From: Ornithinibacillus halotolerans
GTDB lineage: Bacteria; Bacillota; Bacilli; Bacillales; Amphibacillaceae
Reading direction: 5' to 3'
NCBI RefSeq assembly: GCF_014637405.1
Contig: NZ_BMEY01000010.1
Location: forward strand, 1 to 64,000
DNA length: 64,000 bases
The notes under the pieces were generated by a model. The model was not told the DNA's origin and searched no databases. It worked only from the letters and a program-made list of their open reading frames with translations. The stretch's first letter is position 1. Every line of letters begins with the position of its first letter. A program made the translations under genes and the position numbers. Below, piece by piece: positions 16,095 through 25,100 of this stretch.

Positions 16095-16939
16095 ACTAAT
16101 TCCCTCCCAGTAATTTCTACGAAGATGTCTCCTAATGTTGGTTCATTAGAATGGATAGATACTATTTCATTATTAGACATATAGCGATAAACTTCATCTG
16201 CACTTTCTGTTCCACCTGGAAGATGAACAACTTGCCCATCTTTAAGTTCTACAGTCAAGCTACCATCCGCAAATTGTCTGCGCAGTTTTTTCGGCTCATC
16301 CAGTAATTGAATTTTCCCTTTATGTAAAAATGCCACTCGTTCACATAGTGTCTCTGCTTCACTCATATCATGCGTTGTTAAGAATATTGTTGTGCCTCTT
16401 TCATTAAGGCGGCGAAGTCCATCATGAATTTGTTTGGAGTTTGCAGGGTCTAGTGCAGAAGTTGGTTCATCTAAGAATAATAAATCTGGTTCATGCAGTA
16501 ATGTTCTCGCTAACAGTACTCGCTGCGTCATCCCTTTTGACAGTTTAGAAACAATCTTTTTCTTTTCATCCCCCAAATTAACTAACTCTAATACTTCATC
16601 CATTCTTTTTACTGGTACATCATATAGATCACAATATAACTTTAGGTTATCTTGAATAGAGAGGCGTTGGTATAACCCACTATTATCAGAAAGAACCCCA
16701 ATCCTTCTTCGGTATTTTCCGTTATTTAATGCTGTGTTTTTTACACCAAATACATTCGCTTCTCCGGCTGTTTGCATTAATTGTCCGGTTAATATTTTTA
16801 TTGTAGTTGTTTTACCAGATCCACTTGGGCCTAAAAATCCAAATGTCTCTCCTTTTTTCACTTGAAAATTTACATCTTCTAGGGCAGTTTGGTTACCAAA
16901 TACTTTGGCTAAATTTTTAACTTCAATAATATTTTCCAT
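16091..16939 (-). CDS. ABC transporter ATP-binding protein
   Basis: This 282-residue ATPase has Walker A GPSGSGKTT (about 39-47), signature LSKGMTQRV (about 134-142), Walker B LLFLDEPTSALDP and the switch HDMSEAE. The signature reads LSKGM instead of LSGGQ, as in many drug and bacitracin-type exporters. A C-terminal extension of about 70 residues follows. The ATG has GGAGGAG upstream. It is the first gene of a two-gene export operon. The regulator gene 108 bases upstream on the same strand may control it. Confidence 0.9.
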   Translation of the reverse strand: MENIIEVKNLAKVFGNQTALEDVNFQVKKGETFGFLGPSGSGKTTTIKILTGQLMQTAGEANVFGVKNTALNNGKYRRRIGVLSDNSGLYQRLSIQDNLKLYCDLYDVPVKRMDEVLELVNLGDEKKKIVSKLSKGMTQRVLLARTLLHEPDLLFLDEPTSALDPANSKQIHDGLRRLNERGTTIFLTTHDMSEAETLCERVAFLHKGKIQLLDEPKKLRRQFADGSLTVELKDGQVVHLPGGTESADEVYRYMSNNEIVSIHSNEPTLGDIFVEITGRELV

Positions 16940-17047
16940 TTTGCTCCTCCATGTTGATTATTTTATTTGTACTCTTAGATTAGTTGAAAATAAAGGTTTT
17001 GACAGCATTTTTCCTGCGAAAAGAGTAATTTTTAGGTTTAATGGAGC

Positions 17048-18100
17048 TTATTTCAGGCCCAACATTTCCTTCAGTTGAGCCATTTTTGTTTTGGATAATG
17101 GAATCGTAGACTTTTTTGCATCATCTAAAACTAAACTAAAACTATTTCTCGTCCAAGTAATTACTTCACGGACTTTTTGTAGATTAACAATATACGAACG
17201 GTGACACCTGAAAAATCCAAAAGGCATTAACCGCTCCTCTAACTCATTCATCGTAAACGTACTTGGAAAAGCTTCCCCTTTTATAAATACATTTGATTGA
17301 CCATCATTACTTTCAATATAGTCAATTTCTGGTGGATCAAATAAAATAATTTTATCATTAACTTTCGTAGGGATTTTATTAATATTCACTGTCATCGTAG
17401 TTTTCTCATCTTCTGGAACCGTTTCTTCCTCTTCGACCGTTGAAGCTGATTCATCTTTTATTTCAACGAGATGAATCCCCTCATCATTTAATCGATACAC
17501 CGATTTAGACATCGTAATAGCACTTTCCATATTTCCTGTTAGAATAAGAACAGCCTTCCCTTGTTCGGCTAAATACTCCAGAACATTCAAAAACACTCTT
17601 TTCGTTTCTAAATCAACATTTAAATCCGGTTCTTCAAAAATGTAAAGTATCGGGTTTTCAATTAATATTTTTGCAAAATGCACCCGTCTTTTTTCGGAAA
17701 AAGAGAGTTTTTGAACAGGACTATTTTTATATGGATTTAACTGTGTTAGGTTTAGTACTTCCTCTATCGATTGGGAGGAACTGTAAACTTGGGAAAAGAA
17801 CTTAAGATTGTCCTTTACTGATAATCGATGGTAAACTGCTTGTTCAAAAAAACTTATCCCTATATGAAAACTGCTAAAATGACTATTTTTATCTAGTTTC
17901 TCACCCTTAACTAAAATTTCCCCTTTACCTAGTGGCGCTTTCCCTAAAAACATTTGAAGTAAAGCCATTCTAATATTTAAGTTTGAATGAATCGCTATTA
18001 TTTCACCTGAATATACTTTTAAATCAAACGCTGGAAATAATAATGCATCTTTTTCTTGTCTTTCTAGATTCTGTATTGATAGTACTTCCACTTGAATCAC
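17048..18100 (-). CDS. LytTR-family regulator with N-terminal degenerate ABC-ATPase domain
   Basis: The 350-residue protein has an ABC-like region (about 1-210) and a LytTR DNA-binding domain (about 250-350; FRCHRSYIVNLQKV, TIPLSKTKM). The ABC region has lost the Walker A lysine loop (IAIHSNLNIRMALL) and has LSFSEKR at the signature, but keeps a Walker B-like LYIFEEPD. It is therefore unlikely to hydrolyse ATP and may serve as a sensor or docking module. Between the domains lies an acidic linker. The start is a GTG after AGGGG. Its position directly before the ABC-2 operon suggests that it regulates that exporter. This is inference. Confidence 0.8.
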   Translation of the reverse strand: MIQVEVLSIQNLERQEKDALLFPAFDLKVYSGEIIAIHSNLNIRMALLQMFLGKAPLGKGEILVKGEKLDKNSHFSSFHIGISFFEQAVYHRLSVKDNLKFFSQVYSSSQSIEEVLNLTQLNPYKNSPVQKLSFSEKRRVHFAKILIENPILYIFEEPDLNVDLETKRVFLNVLEYLAEQGKAVLILTGNMESAITMSKSVYRLNDEGIHLVEIKDESASTVEEEETVPEDEKTTMTVNINKIPTKVNDKIILFDPPEIDYIESNDGQSNVFIKGEAFPSTFTMNELEERLMPFGFFRCHRSYIVNLQKVREVITWTRNSFSLVLDDAKKSTIPLSKTKMAQLKEMLGLK

Positions 18101-18200
18101 ATTCCCCTATTAAACTTAAGTCTATTAATTATGTATTTTTTTATCTTATCTAAAATTGCAACTATTTACTAGTATTCCTTTGTAAAAGTTTATTCACATA

Positions 18201-18231
18201 AAAAAAGATAGGAATAAACTCCTATCTTTTT
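18201..18231 (-). terminator. Terminator of the TetR-ABC operon
   Basis: AAAAAAGATAGGA pairs with TCCTATCTTTTT, overlapping the TetR stop codon. Both flanks are A/T runs. Confidence 0.85.
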
Positions 18232-18839
18232 GCAACCCCATTAGATAACACTTCAATTAACCGTTCAATTTCTTCTTCTTCGTTCCATTCATTTTCTGGA
18301 AAAATAACATAACTTGTGAAAATATAGGACAAAACGGATGAGGCGACGACACGAATAATAGTATCTGGGTGCATTTCAATGATTTGCCCCTTCGCTTGAA
18401 AGTATTGTACAATTGCTCTTAACTTTTCAAAGACGTCTTTTCCAATATGCTCAATTGCTTGTTTTTTTAATTCATCGTGAAATGGTAGTTCCTGAATAAC
18501 GATCCGTATTAATGGAATGTTGTTCTTAACAAAGTCAATTCGATTTGCAATCATCGCACGTATAAAGTCTTGAAACGTACTATATTCTTTATCTAGCACT
18601 TTATTAATGTCTTTCTTCACTGTTGGCCCAATTACTTTTATCATTGTTGGCGAAACAATCGTCAATAACAAGTCTTTTTTTGACTTATAATGACGGAAAA
18701 TGGTTCCTTCAGCAACGCCTGCCTTCCTGGCAATCTCACTAGTAGATGTAGCTGCATATCCTTTTTCAGCAAATAACTCCGTAGCCGCAGCTAATATCCC
18801 TTTTTGTTTTTCCGTTAAATTCTGATCTTCAGTAAACAA
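18222..18839 (-). CDS. TetR/AcrR family transcriptional repressor
   Basis: This 205-residue protein has an N-terminal helix-turn-helix (about 12-58: ILAAATELFAEKGYAATSTSEIARKAGVAEGTIFRHYKSKKDLL in consecutive parts) and a C-terminal ligand domain with no close match that I recognise. Translation begins at a TTG with AGGAGA upstream. It is the third gene of the operon after the ABC ATPase and permease. The paired operators in front of the operon (20698-20764) are its likely targets, giving autoregulated export of its inducer. Confidence 0.88.
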   Translation of the reverse strand: MFTEDQNLTEKQKGILAAATELFAEKGYAATSTSEIARKAGVAEGTIFRHYKSKKDLLLTIVSPTMIKVIGPTVKKDINKVLDKEYSTFQDFIRAMIANRIDFVKNNIPLIRIVIQELPFHDELKKQAIEHIGKDVFEKLRAIVQYFQAKGQIIEMHPDTIIRVVASSVLSYIFTSYVIFPENEWNEEEEIERLIEVLSNGVAKR

Positions 18840-18928
18840 TATTATCTCCTCTTATCTCCTAAAAAATTGATAAGTAATCTATTGTAATCATAATGTACAA
18901 CGGCTCATTGATGCAATTAGAAGGAGAT

Positions 18929-19954
18929 TTATATTTTTCGATACTTTCTTAATGCTACGATATTTAAAATTATAAATAGGAATGAAAAGCCAAATAGCAC
19001 AATTACTTCTATATAAATTTCATTAAACCCATGTCCCCTGACCATTACATCTCGTAATGCTTCAGCTGCATAATAAAGTGGAGTAAGTGGTCCAATCCAA
19101 CTTAACCAATCAGAAATGGTCTCTAAATTAAATAGCCCAGAAAAGAAAACTTGCGGAACAACAATAACAGGAATAAATTGAATCATTTGTAGTTCATTAT
19201 TGGCAAAAGAAGAAATTAAAATCCCTAAAGTCAGTGCAGTAAATGCGAGAGCCAATATAATAACTAGTAAGTAAATAAATGATCCTTCCATCATCATGTT
19301 TAAAACATATATGGTATACGCTGCAATTATAATAGATTGGATCATCGTAATAATTCCAAATCCTAAAACATATCCGATGACAATTTCCCATTTACGTATC
19401 GGGGTTGATAGCAAGCGTTCTAATGTTCCAGTCGTTCTTTCTCGGATAAATGATACACCTGCAATGATAAATACAAAGAAAAAGACAAAGAATCCTAATA
19501 ATACTGGTCCAAAATAATCGAATTGTCCAATATCATCTGATCCATGAAAATATTCTATATTTATCTCCTGACCAGGCATTTTCTCTAGCGATCTGAACGT
19601 TGACTGGATCCATCGAATTGTCTCTCCATTTATTGTTGGATCACTTCCTTCTAAATAAACCTGAGGCTGATTTCCTGTCAGTGTAACGTATCCGTCTATC
19701 ACCTGTTCCATAACATCCTGTTTTGCATCACGATTATTATCATATATTTTTATCTCTGCTTCAGATAAATCTAAGTTATCAGTGATAGTATTAGGAATAT
19801 TAACAAGTCCGACTTTAGGTACATAACTATCACCATTAAAAATCAAATGAAGCATTGTTAACACTAATATCGGGGCAAAGACAAGCATTCCTACTGTACG
19901 TTTATCTCGGATAATTTGGCGTAATATCCGAATCGTTAATGCTCTAATCCTCAT
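18929..19954 (-). CDS. ABC-2 type transporter permease
   Basis: The protein has about 341 residues, with one N-terminal membrane segment, an extracellular domain of about 120 residues, and five clustered C-terminal segments. This is the YhaP/YadH-like ABC-2 layout (RERTTGTLERLLSTPIRKWEI, FSGLFNLETISDWL). I place the start at the ATG at 19954, which has GGGGGTGAT just upstream, instead of the ATG 15 bases earlier. It overlaps the ATPase gene by 11 bases. Exporters of this type are often multidrug pumps controlled by the adjacent TetR. Confidence 0.88.
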   Translation of the reverse strand: MRIRALTIRILRQIIRDKRTVGMLVFAPILVLTMLHLIFNGDSYVPKVGLVNIPNTITDNLDLSEAEIKIYDNNRDAKQDVMEQVIDGYVTLTGNQPQVYLEGSDPTINGETIRWIQSTFRSLEKMPGQEINIEYFHGSDDIGQFDYFGPVLLGFFVFFFVFIIAGVSFIRERTTGTLERLLSTPIRKWEIVIGYVLGFGIITMIQSIIIAAYTIYVLNMMMEGSFIYLLVIILALAFTALTLGILISSFANNELQMIQFIPVIVVPQVFFSGLFNLETISDWLSWIGPLTPLYYAAEALRDVMVRGHGFNEIYIEVIVLFGFSFLFIILNIVALRKYRKI

Positions 19955-20675
19955 GTTTATCACCCCCATATACTAAAAATGCTTCTTCAATTGTTGTTGA
20001 ATTTGTATCCGCCTTTAATGCGGTTGGTGTTCCTATTGCAGTGAGACTACCATCTCGCATAAGCCCTAACCGATCACACTTTTCCGCTTCATCCATTACA
20101 TGTGTTGTCACAATAATAGTCGTTCCTTGTTTATTTAATTGATAAAAGGCATTCCAAATTTGCTTTCTTAATACAGGGTCTATTCCAACAGTTGGTTCAT
20201 CAAGGATTAATAATTCTGGTTCGTGTAGGAGGGCAATTGCTAATGACAAACGTCTTTTCATACCACCAGAATAGTTTTTCACCAATTTTGGAATGTGTTC
20301 TGTTAGTTCAACTATTTGCATAACCTCTTGAATTCTCTTTTGCTGCTTCTTTCCCTTTAAACCATACAAACTTGAGAAAAACAGCAGATTTTCTTTTGCA
20401 GACAGATCTTCATAAAGTGCATCAGACTGTGCCATATATCCAATTCGTTTAATTGCCTGGAAGTTAGGCATCTTCAACCCCAAAACGACATTCTCCCCTG
20501 AAGAAGGTAATTCAAGCCCTGCTAACTGTTTAACTAAAGTAGTTTTACCTGCTCCAGACGGGCCCAACAAGCCAAAAATTTCACCTTCACTTATTTCTAA
20601 GCTAATATTCTTTAATACGTGATGCTTACCATACTGCTTTGAAACATCTTTTATTACAATACAGCTTTTATTCAC
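19944..20675 (-). CDS. ABC transporter ATP-binding protein
   Basis: This 243-residue ATPase is complete: Walker A GPSGAGKTT (about 37-45), Q-loop YMAQSD, signature YSGGMKRRLSLA (about 139-150), Walker B LLILDEPTVGIDP and switch TTHVMDEAE. It is the first gene of the ATPase-permease-TetR operon. Upstream are two copies of a TetR-type palindrome. The Shine-Dalgarno is GAGGGGG. Confidence 0.92.
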   Translation of the reverse strand: MNKSCIVIKDVSKQYGKHHVLKNISLEISEGEIFGLLGPSGAGKTTLVKQLAGLELPSSGENVVLGLKMPNFQAIKRIGYMAQSDALYEDLSAKENLLFFSSLYGLKGKKQQKRIQEVMQIVELTEHIPKLVKNYSGGMKRRLSLAIALLHEPELLILDEPTVGIDPVLRKQIWNAFYQLNKQGTTIIVTTHVMDEAEKCDRLGLMRDGSLTAIGTPTALKADTNSTTIEEAFLVYGGDKHED

Positions 20676-20697
20676 TAAAAAACCCCCTCAACAATAT

Positions 20698-20764
20698 AGT
20701 GAGTGATTACTCACTTTTAGAATATAACATCTCTAAAGAATTATAAAGTGAGTAATCACTCATA
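20698..20764. promoter_or_regulatory. Paired TetR-type operators
   Basis: AGTGAGTGATTACTCACT (20698-20715) and AGTGAGTAATCACTCA (20747-20762) are reverse complements of each other. Each has AGTGAGT/ACTCACT half-sites, and their centres are about 49 bp apart. They flank the region where the minus-strand promoter of the ATPase-permease-TetR operon must lie. The target is inferred to be the TetR encoded at the end of that operon. Confidence 0.85.
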
Positions 20765-20865
20765 TGTTATTCAAACTAGTAATTAGCCCATTCTTCTCTA
20801 ATAGACTCCCATCCTGGTCAATTTCCCCATATATTAAATGGAATACTATTTAAGGAGGAATACGA

Positions 20866-21303
20866 GTGAATTATTACGGACCACCACATGATGATGATCA
20901 AAGGCAGTTTAATTTACCTGGATATTTGTTAGGGCAATTTTTTGGCAGCCAATTTCCTGGAGGAGGCCAAACAGGAGGAACATTCCCTGGAGGCGGACCT
21001 GGATTTCCTGGAGGAGGTTTTCCTGGGCAGCCTGGCGGGGGAGGTCAACAAGGTGCACCAACATCCCCACCTCCTAGCTTTACACCACAACAACCACAAT
21101 TCCAGCTTTTTGCTGTAGATCCAGGTGCAATTAGAGGATGTCTATTTCGATTTACCTATATATGGCTAGAAAATGGTAACTCCTTCTGGTTCTATCCAAC
21201 TTTTGTTGGTAGAAATTCCGTCGCAGGTTTTAGATGGAGAGGATTTAGATGGGTTTATTTTGGCATTGACTTAAATCGAGTTCGTTCATTCCAATGCTTC
21301 TGA
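20866..21303 (+). CDS. Gly/Pro-rich protein with repeated FPGGG motifs
   Basis: This 145-residue protein starts at a GTG behind AAGGAGG. Residues 28-65 are low-complexity Gly/Pro (FPGGG, PGFPGGGFPG), then a Pro/Gln linker, then a compact C-terminal domain rich in aromatic residues and arginine (RGCLFRFTYIWLENG, FRWRGFRWVYFGID) with two cysteines, one at the end. It has no signal peptide or membrane segment. Similar small proteins occur in Bacillaceae, sometimes under the misleading name transporter. The function is unknown. The composition would fit a coat or surface-associated protein. Confidence 0.75.
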   Translation: MNYYGPPHDDDQRQFNLPGYLLGQFFGSQFPGGGQTGGTFPGGGPGFPGGGFPGQPGGGGQQGAPTSPPPSFTPQQPQFQLFAVDPGAIRGCLFRFTYIWLENGNSFWFYPTFVGRNSVAGFRWRGFRWVYFGIDLNRVRSFQCF

Positions 21304-21392
21304 TTTTTTTCGTCTAATGTTACCTTAATATAAATGTTAATAACGCTGGTCCCTCTTTTCGCATAGACTATAGTGAAAGGAGGGATATTTTT

Positions 21393-21590
21393 ATGTGGGA
21401 TAAACTAGTTGGCTTATATGTGGCAGCTATTTTAGCTGGGTTCGCCTTAGCCTTTGTTCCGACATCATCTTTAATCACCCCCGCAGTAAAGCCCATTTTA
21501 GCTCTAATTGGTGGCGTTATTATCATTATATTTGCTATTGCGATTATTCATCTTGCCTTTAAAGCACTTTTTCACAAGCATTCAAAGTAA
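21393..21590 (+). CDS. Small two-segment membrane protein
   Basis: This 65-residue protein has two hydrophobic segments (about 8-25 and 33-57) and a short basic C terminus (FHKHSK). The ATG follows AAAGGAGGG. I do not recognise a family. It may be cotranscribed with the Gly/Pro-rich gene 89 bases upstream, because a terminator follows it and none is visible between them. Confidence 0.65.
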   Translation: MWDKLVGLYVAAILAGFALAFVPTSSLITPAVKPILALIGGVIIIIFAIAIIHLAFKALFHKHSK

Positions 21591-21637
21591 TTACTGTATT
21601 TACCTGAGAACTAATTTATATTTTTTATCATGGCATG

Positions 21638-21668
21638 AAAAAAACACGGGTAGCCGTGTTTTTTTGTT
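21638..21668. terminator. Bidirectional terminator
   Basis: AAAAAAACACGG and CCGTGTTTTTTT form a stem of up to 12 bp with a GTAG loop, between convergent genes. Confidence 0.92.
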
Positions 21669-22486
21669 TAATCATTTAAGATTTCATCAACCGTTGCTTC
21701 TACTTCTTGACGAGTCATTTTTTCTTTTCCATCTTGCATCGCCTTTAATGTACGATGTGCTAAAGCAAGAGGTATTTTACAAAATAGAGTAATATTCTTT
21801 GTTTTTATGGATTTCATATATTCGTCTGCTTTTGCTAAATTTTCTTCTGCATATTGATACATATCTTCTCTTGTCCAATTATCAGGGAAAAATTTAACTC
21901 CTCTTTCAGCATCCTCTTCTTGATTACGAAGTACGTTTACTGCCTGCAAACCTCTTCCATATCCAATAGCTAGCTCAGGATCTGTATCTGTATTATCATA
22001 CCATCTCCAAATATCTGAAAGCATAACACCAACGAGTCCTGCTACATAATATGTGTAATCATCTAGATCTTCTTTTGTTTTTATATCCCAATCTTTTTCT
22101 ACCCAGTCGGCCATCCCTCTTGCCATAATACTACTAGATTCCATGACCTTTTCAACAATATCGCTTGGACAGAAATCCAACCAATCGCTTAGTCTTCTAG
22201 TCACTTCAGGTAATTCCGATTCATAAGGCTTAATTAACTCTACATAAGCTGCTTTATTAAATGGATACTTTAGTAGTTCACTAGCTGAACGTAATAGATG
22301 TTGTTTTGTTTCAGATTCTAACTGTTCATGATCTTCTATTTCATCTATCGCACGCATACATAAATACGCAGAAGCTACTGTTTTGCGTAATGGTGACTTT
22401 AATAATTTAATTGGTATATAAAAAGTTCTACTTGTCAGTTTGAGCATGTGCATTGCTTCTTTTTCTAATCTTGCCACGTCATTCAA
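21668..22486 (-). CDS. Squalene/phytoene synthase family protein
   Basis: This 272-residue all-helical protein has the first aspartate motif DEIED (AYLCMRAIDEIEDH). The second motif reads NVLRNQEED, where the usual first Asp (DxxED) is replaced by Asn. That change resembles the relaxed motifs of prenyl-diphosphate phosphatase-like members such as B. subtilis YisP more than true head-to-head synthases. It could therefore make a carotenoid or squalene precursor, or dephosphorylate farnesyl diphosphate. No desaturase gene is adjacent. The start is a TTG behind AAGGAGG. Confidence 0.8.
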   Translation of the reverse strand: MNDVARLEKEAMHMLKLTSRTFYIPIKLLKSPLRKTVASAYLCMRAIDEIEDHEQLESETKQHLLRSASELLKYPFNKAAYVELIKPYESELPEVTRRLSDWLDFCPSDIVEKVMESSSIMARGMADWVEKDWDIKTKEDLDDYTYYVAGLVGVMLSDIWRWYDNTDTDPELAIGYGRGLQAVNVLRNQEEDAERGVKFFPDNWTREDMYQYAEENLAKADEYMKSIKTKNITLFCKIPLALAHRTLKAMQDGKEKMTRQEVEATVDEILND

Positions 22487-22519
22487 GCCTGTATATCCTC
22501 CTTAACTTCACCCTATTTG

Positions 22520-22563
22520 AAAGGGATTCTCCTGAAAGTTTAGTGCTTTCTTAGAATCCCTTT
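22520..22563. terminator. Long hairpin between the lipoprotein and synthase genes
   Basis: AAAGGGATTCT and AGAATCCCTTT form an 11-bp perfect outer stem with an inner GAAAG/CTTTC stem. It can end transcripts of the lipoprotein gene on the minus strand. No long T run follows, so it may instead be a leader structure of the synthase gene. Confidence 0.6.
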
Positions 22564-22655
22564 AAATTCAATAAGTATGACCATCCTAAGGTTATTCTAC
22601 TCTAAATATATTTAAAGTATAACAAACTTTTGAGGATAATGCTTGAATTAACTGG

Positions 22656-23690
22656 CTACTCTACTGTGATCGTTAGACGTTGTTCTACTTTCTTACCTTG
22701 TTCTGTATCGACAATTATGTCTCCTTCTAACTTCTCACCATATTCCCCATATGCTTCAATCACATTTATTGCGTGACTATCTACGCTTGGTTCTAATGTA
22801 ATAACAATTTCATATTCAGTCATATCTTTAATTCTATCGTCTTTTTCAGGATCTTTAATATATATGACAGCTGTTCCGTCTGGGTTTATGTCTGCTATTC
22901 CTTGAAAACCAGTAGTAATGTAATTTGGTATACTAGCCCGTGCTCGAATTCTAGCTTCTTCTACAAGATTACTTTTTATGTTTAACACAACATAATCTTG
23001 TTCTTTTTTAATAGTTGGCTCAATCCAAATATTAGGCTCCCCTTGATCTTCTGGGATATCCCATGTTGGACTTTCAATCGGTAAGGATTGTTCACTTCCA
23101 TCAATTAAAACTGTTGTATTAAATGAAGCCTTCTGACTCATTACTTCTTCAAAATCGTCATAATATAATTGCGCGAAATCTCCAGTAATCCCTTCCTCAT
23201 AATGTTCTTTAATCTCTTCTGAATATTGATCACCGACATTAAAACTAAGCTCAATCGTTGTAATTCCTTCATAATCATCTGGTAAATTTCCAACTAATTC
23301 AAAAGCACCAGAAGGTTCTACACTAGTTTGGTCACCACTACCGAATAACACACCGTCTACGGAATCAACTAAAAGTTGTACTCTTGATTCAGGTAATAGG
23401 TTGGTAGTACCTTTGACAGTGATTTTCTTACCAACAATTTCAACGTCACCTTCATACCACACATTTAAATCACCTTGATCTTCAGGACCTTTTGTATCAT
23501 TGACCTCAAATGACACATCGTTTGAGCCATTTTCTTCTTCCTCTGCGTTTTCTTCATTCGTCTCATTTTGTTCTTCGTTTTGTTCTGGTTCTTTGTCTGT
23601 ATTAGTAGATTCATTGTCCGCACTACTACAAGCTACTAGAAAAAAGAATAAAAACGAAAGTAAAAATAAACCTTTCATGCCAAATTTCAT
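22656..23690 (-). CDS. Lipoprotein with two repeated beta domains
   Basis: The 344-residue precursor has a lipobox LVAC (Cys 21), an acidic Asn/Glu-rich linker (about 22-62), then two related domains of about 130 residues. Each domain begins with a PEDQG-(1-2)-N-(V/I)-W motif (about 69 and 219), which points to an internal duplication. The protein should be anchored outside the membrane. I do not recognise a named family. The gene is monocistronic and divergent from the AI-2E transporter gene. Confidence 0.75.
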   Translation of the reverse strand: MKFGMKGLFLLSFLFFFLVACSSADNESTNTDKEPEQNEEQNETNEENAEEEENGSNDVSFEVNDTKGPEDQGDLNVWYEGDVEIVGKKITVKGTTNLLPESRVQLLVDSVDGVLFGSGDQTSVEPSGAFELVGNLPDDYEGITTIELSFNVGDQYSEEIKEHYEEGITGDFAQLYYDDFEEVMSQKASFNTTVLIDGSEQSLPIESPTWDIPEDQGEPNIWIEPTIKKEQDYVVLNIKSNLVEEARIRARASIPNYITTGFQGIADINPDGTAVIYIKDPEKDDRIKDMTEYEIVITLEPSVDSHAINVIEAYGEYGEKLEGDIIVDTEQGKKVEQRLTITVE

Positions 23691-23883
23691 TACACTAACT
23701 CCCCTTCATTATTTACAATAACCTTATGATATCCATAAGTACGACTTATCAGCAACAGGACTTTATCCTTAATTTAGATAATTAATCATGACTAAACTAC
23801 TATTGGTTAGACAATTCTAAAATCTAAAATGGAATATTTTAGATTATTCATCTATAATTAAAAGAAAAAGGAGTCCTACATAA

Positions 23884-25038
23884 ATGAATTCGGATAACCA
23901 GTTTATTAAGTTTCTTGGAGGAAAAAATCTAGTATTTATACTTACCATCCTAATTTTAATAGGTATTATGATATTTATTTACGATAAGATTAGTTTTATT
24001 TTCTATCCTATAATTGTTATCTTATCAACCATTACGCCTCCAATTATCCTAGCTTTTATTGCTTATTATCTATTAAATCCGATTGTAAATTTGCTAGAAA
24101 AAGGGAAAATAAAGCGGATTTGGGGAATTATCATTATTATTATTGGTATTAGTGGATTGATTACTGGGCTCGTACTAATGATAGCACCTGCTATCGAGAA
24201 GCAGATTACAGAGTTAATCTCAACATTTCCAGGTTATGTACAACAACTATGGTATGACGTAAATGAATGGATTGAGAATTCTTTCCTCGCCCCATATTAT
24301 GATAATGCATACAATTGGGTTGTAGATAACTTTAGTAATATACCAAGTATCATAGGTACATATATTCTTAATGCATTTGCAGGTGTGCAAAGCTTTGCAA
24401 GTACTGTAACAAATTTCGTTGTTGCACTTGTTACATTCCCAATTATCCTTTTCTTCTTATTAAAGGATGGGGAACGATTTAAAGAATACTCGTTAAAATT
24501 ATTACCACCTAAATATCGTGGGGACATAAATCACATTCTTAAAAATATGGATGCCCAAGTTGGTTCTTATATTCAAGGTCAGATTATAGTCGCTTCTTGT
24601 ATTGGAATCCTTTTATATATCGGATACTTAATAATTGGATTAGAATATGCGATTACATTAGCTATATTAGCTGGTATTTTAAGTGTTGTTCCATACCTAG
24701 GACCTACACTTTCTATTATTCCAGCAGTAATTATTGCAATTGTGAATTCTCCTTTAATGTTGTTGAAACTTGCGGTTGTATGGATTGTTGTTCAATTTTT
24801 AGAGGGGAACTTTATATCGCCAAACATCATGGGAAAAACAATGAAAATTCATCCATTAACCATTATCATTGTTTTACTAGTAGCTGGAAATTTATTTGGA
24901 TTAATTGGAGTTGTTCTAGGTATCCCTGGTTATGCCATATTAAAGGTGCTCGTAACTTATATTTATAATAAGTTTAAAGAACGTTATAATCGCTTTTACG
25001 GGGAAACATACGGCGAATATTCTGCTGATGAAAAATAA
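23884..25038 (+). CDS. AI-2E family transporter
   Basis: This 384-residue membrane protein has the family layout: three N-terminal segments, a long extracellular loop (about 100-165), and a C-terminal block with the conserved LLKDGERF and GQIIVASCIGI-type segments, then NFISPNIMGKTMKIHPL and GNLFGLIGVVLGIP. Members of this family (PF01594) include TqsA and several sodium/proton antiporters of Bacillaceae. The substrate cannot be read from the sequence. The ATG follows AAAGGAG. A terminator starts at the stop codon. Confidence 0.88.
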   Translation: MNSDNQFIKFLGGKNLVFILTILILIGIMIFIYDKISFIFYPIIVILSTITPPIILAFIAYYLLNPIVNLLEKGKIKRIWGIIIIIIGISGLITGLVLMIAPAIEKQITELISTFPGYVQQLWYDVNEWIENSFLAPYYDNAYNWVVDNFSNIPSIIGTYILNAFAGVQSFASTVTNFVVALVTFPIILFFLLKDGERFKEYSLKLLPPKYRGDINHILKNMDAQVGSYIQGQIIVASCIGILLYIGYLIIGLEYAITLAILAGILSVVPYLGPTLSIIPAVIIAIVNSPLMLLKLAVVWIVVQFLEGNFISPNIMGKTMKIHPLTIIIVLLVAGNLFGLIGVVLGIPGYAILKVLVTYIYNKFKERYNRFYGETYGEYSADEK

Positions 25039-25084
25039 AAGTTTGGATTTCATGGTAACATTTCCATGGAGTCCAAACTTTTTT
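25038..25084. terminator. Bidirectional terminator
   Basis: AAAGTTTGGATT-CATGG pairs with CCATGG-AGTCCAAACTTT, followed by T residues. It separates the transporter from the convergent small gene. Confidence 0.85.
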
Positions 25085-25100
25085 ATTGGAGGTTCTTGAA

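Noticed and set aside
22602-22617. CTAAATATATTTAAAG as a further operator of the XRE-TPR regulator
   Set aside because: It is far from that regulator and AT-rich palindromes arise easily in this base composition. It is kept only as a note in the related finding.
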